Assembly (NCBI GenBank): GCA_947247005.1
Contig: OX365955.1
Coordinates: 43,689,822-43,753,821, forward strand
Origin: Spisula solida
Lineage: Eukaryota; Mollusca; Bivalvia; Venerida; Mactridae
DNA: 64,000 bases
Reading direction: 5' to 3'
Each line of letters begins with the position of its first letter. Position 1 is the first letter of the stretch. Below are positions 58,101-64,000 of the stretch, piece after piece. The notes beneath the pieces were generated by a model. It was not told where the DNA came from and ran no database searches. It saw nothing but the letters and a program-made list of their open reading frames with translations. Both the position numbers and the translations under genes were made by a program.

Positions 58101-58240
58101 AAATCCCCACAAAGTATGAAATGAAAACAATCATGACCACATTTAGATTCTAATTCAGTGATAAAATCAATAACTCGATCAAGTGTGTGTGTCTCAATCA
58201 TAGTTTGTCTACTGCTTTGCTCTGGAACAACATAGGATAA
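55103..58240 (-). pseudogene. LINE ORF2, main part: endonuclease C-terminus, reverse transcriptase, Cys/His tail
   Basis: Uninterrupted for 1032 codons from 58201; frame homology extends upstream to the AT run. Endonuclease: FILCGDLNSHT near residue 30, SSVVDYVIAS and SDHCMINF (catalytic Asp-His). Reverse transcriptase from about residue 400: PLHKKGSTNDVNNYRGI, FVDFTKAFD, RQGECLSPFLFSMFINDIE and LLYADDIVIFA, carrying the catalytic Asp triad. C-terminus: CIRCNSLEDEMHFVLQC, a CCHC-type finger common in invertebrate LINEs, then stop at 55103. All catalytic motifs look intact. Confidence 0.9.
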
Positions 58241-58605
58241 ACATATATATATATATCATATTTCAACGAAAAATATGAACCTTTAATTTTGAGGCAAATA
58301 ATATCATCTACGCTTTTAAAAACTAATGTATCATCCGATACAAATGTGTTTCTCAAAAAGACTGCAATTCCACCAGAAGCACGTTTGGTGTTTGCCTTAA
58401 TTTCAGTACGATTTAAATAAAAACATTCAAAATTTTCAACATGCAAAGTAATGAGATCATTAGCCCAAGTTTCGGTACACAAAACAACATCATTATTCTG
58501 AAAAATTACATCCATTTCCGGAGTGTTCAGTTTATTAACACGCCTGGTTACCAGTCCTTGTGTATTTAATAAAGCACATCTTAACTCGACCTTCTTAGTC
58601 CTGTC
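58198..58605 (-). pseudogene. LINE ORF2, 5' part: AP-endonuclease N-terminus
   Basis: Continues in the ORF1 frame directly after the TAG, with RCALLNTQGLVTRR before the first ATG (58515), then VVLCTETWAND (catalytic Glu motif) and RASGGIAVFLRN. These are standard APE-type endonuclease motifs. The frame is lost at an AT run (58239-58258) and ends at 58198; the correct frame resumes in the next ORF. Confidence 0.75.
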
Positions 58606-59142
58606 CTACATTTCAACCACGTGGTTCGTTTCTGACTGTGTCGTTGGAGGTTGACCTGTAGCTGTAGAGTTATTTATAGTTTCACGCACTCTTGATCGCG
58701 ATTTACTCGTGCTAATGTTACGTTTATACGGTTTTGCTGATTGTGATCGTCTAGACTTAGACTCAGATCGTGCTGTTCGGCGCACGGGTGTGATTTCGCT
58801 CATAGATGTAAACAAAGGATTTGTTTCATCACACAACACTGCTTTCACAGATGTTTCCTCAGCATTTACGGAAGATATAACTATATTTGCACCCACATTG
58901 GGTGATGCACTTGCGGAAATATCAGACTGTGAAGCTGCACAACACACGAGGGTGGTTTCACTCGTAGAGGAAACTGACTTCAAAGGAATCACCTCAGTAT
59001 TTACAGAGGACACAACCATATTCCCACTCGCGTTTAGTGCACCTGATGACATATTTTCAGATCTAGAAGCACAAATTTGTTGCGGTTGCACATTCTGTTG
59101 TAGACTATTAATAGGCGCCGGTGTAGTTGCTGATGAGACCAG
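58606..59142 (-). pseudogene. LINE ORF1 fragment (5'-truncated)
   Basis: Open from the truncation point (59142) to TAG at 58608-58606; first internal ATG reading at about 59088. Ser/Thr/Ala-rich, then a basic stretch with SKSRRSQSAKPYKR and SKSRSRVRE near the C-terminus, as expected for a nucleic-acid-binding ORF1 protein. No CCHC knuckle is visible in the retained part. It is in the same frame as ORF2. Confidence 0.6.
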
Positions 59143-59366
59143 ATAATAATAATAATAATAACTTTATTTAAAGAAGATGACACATTAAGATCATACAAAT
59201 TATACAAAAATGATTATCTTTTTTACACTAAACAAAAAATAAAAAAGCAACATGAGAGTATAATATCGCAAGTACATGGTAAAGAACAAAACACATTCAG
59301 TATTGCCGTTATCGTATGCTCTTGTGTACTGTAATACAATATGAATTATACATATACTAATATACA
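59143..59366 (-). mobile_element. LINE 3'-end fragment, same family, upstream of the main copy
   Basis: About 220 bp that appear identical to the distal 3' UTR and (TTA)n tail of the main element (54570-54793), in the same orientation. Its tail touches the 5' end of the main copy with no spacer. Confidence 0.85.
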
Positions 59367-59432
59367 TATAACCTTGCTCTAAATAGCCCGCCCTCTAGGT
59401 AACCATAAACATGTTTTGCCTTGTGCAATAAT

Positions 59433-59813
59433 CAGGGTAGCAATACCACGTGGAACACAAATATAGCCATAAGTATTTTATTTCTTCATCGATTTCTATA
59501 AAATATACGCCACGCTTAGGGGAAAAGTATTTGCTTTCCGTGAAATATAATATCTTTTTCAGCAGTTTTACCGATTTTTCCATTACCCTGTGAAACCTAC
59601 ACATTCAACGGTTTCACAAGGTAATGGACAAAACGGCACAGCCGCTGAAAAAGATATTATATTTCATGGAAAGCTAACAATTGTCCCCTTAGCGTGGCGT
59701 ATATTTCATAGAAATCGATGAAGAAATAAAATACTTATGGCTATTTTATTTTCCAATGTTTACAAATTTCTTCTTGTAACTGTAGTCAAAAGTAACGTGG
59801 TATTGCTACACTG
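59433..59813. mobile_element. Fold-back MITE family FB-A, copy 3
   Basis: Begins CAGGGTAGCAATACCACGTG, ends GTGGTATTGCTACACTG; flanked by ATAAT on both sides. The two arms are almost complementary, so the transcript would form a long hairpin. Confidence 0.8.
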
Positions 59814-60074
59814 ATAATGGTCCACATAACAGTATGTAATATGTATCACTGGCGGTTTTGGTGTGTGGTTGGGACATCAACCGTCGATTTACAACTCTAT
59901 TTACAAGTATAAATACAAATGTAGTAATATTACCCAGCACAAAGTTTCATTCTACATGCGTATGCATATTCAAGGTATGAAAAGTACACAACAACGAGAT
60001 ATTCTTATTGATACCACTGATTACCATTCATTAAGCCATAATACGGAGCGAGAAATGTACCAAACACATGCATC

Positions 60075-60587
60075 TATACTACTCAAACTTTGCTAAGGGC
60101 CAAGGAATCAATTTTGATGTCCGTCTGACGTTAAATGTACAAAACCGACGAAGAAAACATTGTGCAATTAACAAAATGTCATCTTATCTGCTGCTTAATT
60201 TCGAAACATGATGCCTTGTATTTGATACGCATTTCTAAAATGACGTCGTTGTCCAGGTAACTGATAAGCCCTATTGACGGGGACCAAAGTGGCTAGATTA
60301 ACATGATGGAAATGTTTATCCCGTTTTTAATACCATATCATGTAAGACACAAAATGCCAAGAAAATGGCCGCATTCCGTTACTAAAGAGGCTTGAATACA
60401 GCACTAACATTTTAATGGGGTTGGGCTTATCAACACTTAGACATTAAATTTTGAAGTAATCTTTATTGGTTTACAATATTGCAGATGTAGCATTTTGTTT
60501 CTGAAAATTCTACCAGTCAATCTTATTTAATTTGAAAAATATTCAAATGGAAAATTTCTTGGCCCTTATCAAATTGTGAGTAGTATA
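60075..60587. mobile_element. TATACTACTCAAA MITE, copy 2 (opposite orientation)
   Basis: TATACTACTCAAACTTTGCT at one end and CAAATTGTGAGTAGTATA at the other. The interior words GCACTAACATTTTAATGGGG and CTGATAAGCCC match the complement of copy 1. Confidence 0.7.
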
Positions 60588-60947
60588 AATGGTTCCTATC
60601 TCATATCGAACCTATCACAAATGGATACTAATTTAACATCATTTTGTTGCTAGGTTATTGACGTTAAAAGGTAACGAAAACAGCGTTCCTAGAAGCGCAG
60701 GCACTTACATAAAAATTATATATTTACGCAAAGTTCCGATAATTTTCGTTTTTATGCGACCAAAATCCCGAACAACCTTAACGACAGATATATCGAGCTC
60801 GACTTGAGGAGGTTCGCTGTTGTCGTTTTACGGTAATTTTGAAGGTCTGGCCTATGTCGCTGACAACATGTCGTAATATTAAAAACGGCTTTATACACAT
60901 ATCACAATTAGGGAGGGCAACATATGAACAAGTAGTGTTTGAATCGT

Positions 60948-61715
60948 TTACTGTTTATCACATGTTCCATTACAAGATTCCTGATCACAGACGTGTCGAA
61001 GAAACTCTGGAATCTGTGGATAGTTCTTCTGATAACTTGGACTTAGAACCACAAACCCATCCACATCCTCGTTATCTGAAGCCATCAAAGTGGTTTCTAG
61101 CTTACGGAATCTCGGATCATCTCGGGGATTATCGTAGAATGTATACACTGGGAAAAAGTTTCCAAATATTCCTGTATCATCGTAAGAATGGTACATTTTA
61201 TGCTGACCATTTTGAGTTTTTAGTTTTAGCAAAATCTGTTTTTCATGATTGCCAATATTAGGCAGCTGAACGTCGTTTAACGAGAATGTACTGAATCGTC
61301 TCAGTAACTGCATCTGCGTTGGTGTCTTCGTTTTGTTCATCTCAATGCGTGGTAAATTATGTCTGTATGAGTCGTGTTTGGTATAGTCTCTTTGTTTTCG
61401 CCGCTTGCTGGCAAGCTGCAGGGAGAATGCTCGTTTATGCATTTCTATAAGATTGCCGGCTCGCTGTTTTTCAATATGAATATGTGCAAGTTTAACATCT
61501 AACATTTGTTGTTGTGTAATGTTGTCGTACAGAAGGACACGTGACAAACTTGTCTTGGGAACGCCCAACTTTTCTATCTTCTTTCCGTAGTTCGGCATAA
61601 TGATTGGTGGTTTTTGCATATAACGCGTGATTGTGAAATCTCGTACAAGTTCTCGTTGACAACATCTACTTGTTTGAGATCTCGCAGGTGCGCTTCGTGG
61701 CGCTCGCAACGTCAT
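60948..61715 (-). CDS. Single-exon protein of unknown function, 255 aa
   Basis: The first ATG (61715-61713) follows an in-frame TGA a few codons upstream, so this start is favoured; stop at 60948. I do not recognise a family. The protein starts Ala/Arg-rich (MTLRAPRSAPARSQ), is strongly basic in its first two thirds (KHSYR-, SKRRKQRD-type stretches), then turns acidic (SDNEDVDG) and ends with a Cys pair motif CDQESCNGTC. No signal peptide or membrane helix is seen. It has no repeats and ordinary codon variety, unlike the array-borne open frames of the window, which argues that it is a real exon or gene. It could also be one exon of a longer gene, since the region just upstream reads like an acceptor (TTTCAG before 61727). 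Confidence 0.5.
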   Translation of the reverse strand: MTLRAPRSAPARSQTSRCCQRELVRDFTITRYMQKPPIIMPNYGKKIEKLGVPKTSLSRVLLYDNITQQQMLDVKLAHIHIEKQRAGNLIEMHKRAFSLQLASKRRKQRDYTKHDSYRHNLPRIEMNKTKTPTQMQLLRRFSTFSLNDVQLPNIGNHEKQILLKLKTQNGQHKMYHSYDDTGIFGNFFPVYTFYDNPRDDPRFRKLETTLMASDNEDVDGFVVLSPSYQKNYPQIPEFLRHVCDQESCNGTCDKQ

Positions 61716-61984
61716 GGCTGCCAACAGTCACTGAAAGTATATCAAAATGTTTGTATAATTACTGCTCCCTAAATAAGTTAACGTATCAACACCATAATGT
61801 TCAGGACTGTGCCTATGGAAACCGTTACCTCATTTTAGTCATCTCAAAAGTAGTCTCCATTATCGAAATATATTATACAAGCAGTTTGACCCAAATCATT
61901 AACGCCCTCCATTGGCAAACTCTAGAACAATGGCACATACACATCTTCCTTCTGTAGCTGTACAAAAACAGAAGTAACTTAGTA

Positions 61985-62595
61985 TGTGTCGATCATAACC
62001 ACCTTACTCATACCAAAAACCTGAACTATCTGATTCCACAGTCCAAGAACCAATACCACACGAATTCCTTCTTTCCTCGAGTTATCAGACTCTGGAACGG
62101 CCTCCCTTACATTGTACAGTCCAGTCCAGCCCCAGCATTTACATATTTGCTCAGCGGATGGCCACCGTACCTCCATATTCTAGCCTGTTTTTAACTTTGC
62201 ATTGTATATATTCTTTTACTCTTTGCCTCCTAATGAGATATATATTATCTCTTTCTTTAACTTTTAAAATACTGTTCCTGACTACGCCTCCCATTTGTAT
62301 TCTGTATAGATGGACAGGGAGGTAAATGTTAATGTAGATGTATTTCAAGACAAATTACTAACAAAATAGTTTAATTACATGTATGATGTATGCAATTAGC
62401 ATTTACTATCACGACAGCTGGCGTGCGCTTAGATATAATTAGTTATTAGATACTTGTTATTGTGCCTATTCAGGGTTTTCTAGTTTTTTTTGTTGATTGT
62501 ACTTTGACCTGTGAACGTCCTTGGGATTTCCTTATTGCTTCTTTATGCAGCCTTATGTGCCAGTGGGCACGAAGAGGATAAGTAAGTAAGTAACT
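61985..62595 (+). mobile_element. LINE 3' fragment with (AAGT)n tail
   Basis: Plus-strand reading at about 61990-62150 gives DHNHLTHTKNLNYLIPQS, then NSFFPRVIRLWNGLP and a Phe/Leu end, the conserved C-terminus found after the RT domain in CR1/Jockey-type LINEs. No start or RT domain is left. It is followed by a 3' UTR with GACCTGTGAACGTCC and ends in AAGTAAGTAAGTAA at 62580-62594. The 42-bp array starts right after it. Confidence 0.6.
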
Positions 62596-64000
62596 TTATG
62601 CGTGTACAGTTGTATTGTACAATTCATGTTTTTGTTTTTGTTCCTCTATGCGTGTATTGTGCAATTCATGTTTTTGTTGTTGCTCCTCTGTGCGTGTATT
62701 GTGCAATTCATGTTATTGTTGTTGCTCATCTATGCGTGTATTGTGCAATTCATGTTATGTTGTTGCTCCTCTGTGCGTGTATTGTACAATTCATGTTTTT
62801 GTTGTTGCTCCTCTATGTGTGTATAGTACAATTCATGTTTTTGTTGTTGCTCCTCTATGCGTGTATTGTACAATTCATGTTTTTGTTGTTGCTCCTCTAT
62901 GTGTGTATTGTACAATTCATGTTATTGTTGTTGCTCCTCTGTGCGTGTATTGTACAATTCATGTTATTGCTGTTGTTCCTCTGTGCGTGTATTGTACAAT
63001 TCATGTTTTTGTTGTTGCTCCTCTATGCGTGTATTGTACAATTCATGTTATTGCTGTTGTTCCTCTGTGCGTGTATTGTGCAATTCATGTTTTCACGTTG
63101 TTGTTGTTGTTCCTCTATGCGTGTATTGTACAATTCATGTTGTTGTTGTTGCTCCTCTGTGTGTGTATTGTACAATTCATGTTGTTGTTGTTGTTGCACC
63201 TCTGTGCGTGTATTGTGCAATTCATGTTGTTGTTGCTCCTCTATGCGTGTATTGTACAATTCATGCTTTTGTTGTTGCTCCTCTGTGCATGTATTGTACA
63301 ATTCATGTTTTTGTTGTTGCTCCTCTGTGCGTGTATTGTACAATTCACGTTGTTGTTGTTGCTCCTCTGTGCGTGTATTGTACCATTCATGTTGTTGTTG
63401 CTCCTCTGTGCTTGTATTGTACAATTCATGTTTTTGTTGTTGCTCCTCTGTGCGTGTATTGTACAATTCACGTTGTTGTTGTTGCTCCTCTGTGCGTGTA
63501 TTGTACAATTCATGTTGTTGTTGTTGCTCCTCTATGTGTGTATTGTACAATTCACGTTGTTGTTGTTGCTCCTCTATGCGTGTATTGTACAATTCATGTT
63601 ATTGTTGTTGCTCCTCTGTGCGTGTATTGTACAATTCATGTTTTTGTTGTTGCTCCTCTGTGCGTGTATTGTACAATTCATGTTTTTGTTGTTGCTCCTC
63701 TGTGCGTGTATTGTACAATTCACGTTGTTGTTGTTGCTCCTCTATGCGTGTATTGTACAATTCATGTTTTGTTGTTGTTCCTCTATGCGTGTATTGTACA
63801 ATTCATGTTATTGCTGTTGTTCCTCTGTGCGTGTATTGTACAATTCACGTTGTTGTTGTTGCTCCTCTGTGCGTGTTTTGTACAATTCATGTTATTGTTG
63901 TTGCTTCTCTGTGCGTGTATTGTACAATTCATGTCTTTGTTGTTGTTCCTCTGTGCGTGTATTTTACAATTCACGTTGTTGATGTTGCTCCTCTATGCGT
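62596..64000. repeat. 42-bp minisatellite (39-45 bp variants) running off the window
   Basis: Unit CTCCTCTATGCGTGTATTGT, ACAATTCATGTTTTTGTTGT, TG. Length variants differ by GTT triplets. A plus-strand frame of 455 codons and Gln-rich minus-strand frames result; a unit near 62755 breaks the minus frame, arguing against coding. Confidence 0.93.

Larger units (their letters stand above)
54558..59142 (-). mobile_element. Non-LTR retrotransposon (LINE), near full length, damaged
   Basis: Minus strand. From 5': a truncated ORF1 (open to the very edge at 59142), stop, ORF2 with AP-endonuclease and reverse transcriptase, a 545-bp 3' UTR, and a (TTA)n tail at 54558-54590 instead of poly(A). A short-repeat tail is known for CR1/L2/RTE-like clades; I cannot fix the clade by eye. 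The element abuts, at its 5' end, a 220-bp fragment with the same 3' end. One frameshift in the endonuclease makes it non-autonomous as read. Confidence 0.9.

Noticed and set aside
58709..59146. 145-codon plus-strand frame opposite LINE ORF1
   Set aside because: Antisense of a low-complexity Ser/Thr/Ala coding sequence; no independent signals.
54558..59366. LTR retrotransposon or Penelope-like element, because of the direct terminal repeats
   Set aside because: ORF2 has APE endonuclease and LINE-type RT with no integrase, protease, RNase H or GIY-YIG motif; the repeats equal the 3' UTR and (TTA)n tail of a LINE.
60839..61261. 140-codon plus-strand frame opposite the 255-aa ORF
   Set aside because: Shorter and antisense to the more protein-like minus-strand frame; no recognised motif.
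62615..63982. 455-codon plus-strand frame, Leu/Cys-rich
   Set aside because: Product of the 42-bp array, whose period is divisible by three. The frame drifts between two readings (CCCSSVRVLYNS and CIVQFMLLLLL), which a real protein would not do.

Overview
The window looks like a piece of a repeat-rich, AT-rich animal nuclear genome, most likely from a bivalve mollusc. The reasons are spliced genes with GT-AG introns, many short non-autonomous DNA transposons, tRNA-derived SINEs, a non-LTR retrotransposon, and two small 12-cysteine secreted peptides that read like the Cvsi family of bivalve serine-protease inhibitors (MEROPS I84). No bacterial-type operons, rRNA genes or CRISPR arrays are seen.

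Three spliced genes can be rebuilt from the sequence with consistent reading phase. Gene 1 (10065-21037, +) and gene 2 (34285-36985, +) are paralogous Cvsi-like inhibitors of 89 and 95 aa. Each has a signal-peptide exon, then one exon per six-cysteine half; gene 2 adds a tiny Gly/His tail exon. Gene 3 (40162-49968, -) is a complete eight-exon ZIP metal transporter of 454 aa with the EExPHExGD signature of SLC39A8/SLC39A14. A single-exon 255-aa ORF of unknown function lies at 60948-61715 (-).

Mobile DNA fills most of the rest. A nearly full-length but damaged LINE lies at 54558-59142 (-): a 5'-truncated ORF1, then endonuclease-RT ORF2 in the same frame after a single stop, with an endonuclease frameshift at an AT run. 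A 220-bp fragment with the same 3' end abuts its 5' end. A second LINE 3' fragment lies at 61985-62595 (+). There are three tRNA-like SINE families and many inverted-repeat elements, including TTAA-flanked, TA-flanked and 5-bp-duplication types. One insertion is proven by empty-site copies elsewhere in the window.

Tandem arrays are conspicuous. A 41-bp minisatellite of about 5.4 kb lies inside intron 2 of gene 1. A 33/34-bp array with 22 CACGTG E-boxes lies inside the last intron of the ZIP gene. A (GTAG)n run of about 570 bp, and 21-, 31-, 32-, 39-, 42- and 50-bp arrays, are also present. Long open frames across these arrays are by-products of repeat periods divisible by three and are not called as genes.

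Layout: 1-9 kb transposon-derived DNA and a 39-bp array; 10-21 kb inhibitor gene 1 with the giant intronic minisatellite; 21-34 kb MITEs, SINEs and tandem arrays; 34-37 kb inhibitor gene 2; 37-40 kb intergenic; 40-50 kb ZIP gene; 50-54.5 kb intergenic with MITEs; 54.5-59.4 kb LINE; 60-62 kb orphan ORF and MITE; 62.6-64 kb a 42-bp array running off the window. All exon models are by eye, without transcript support.
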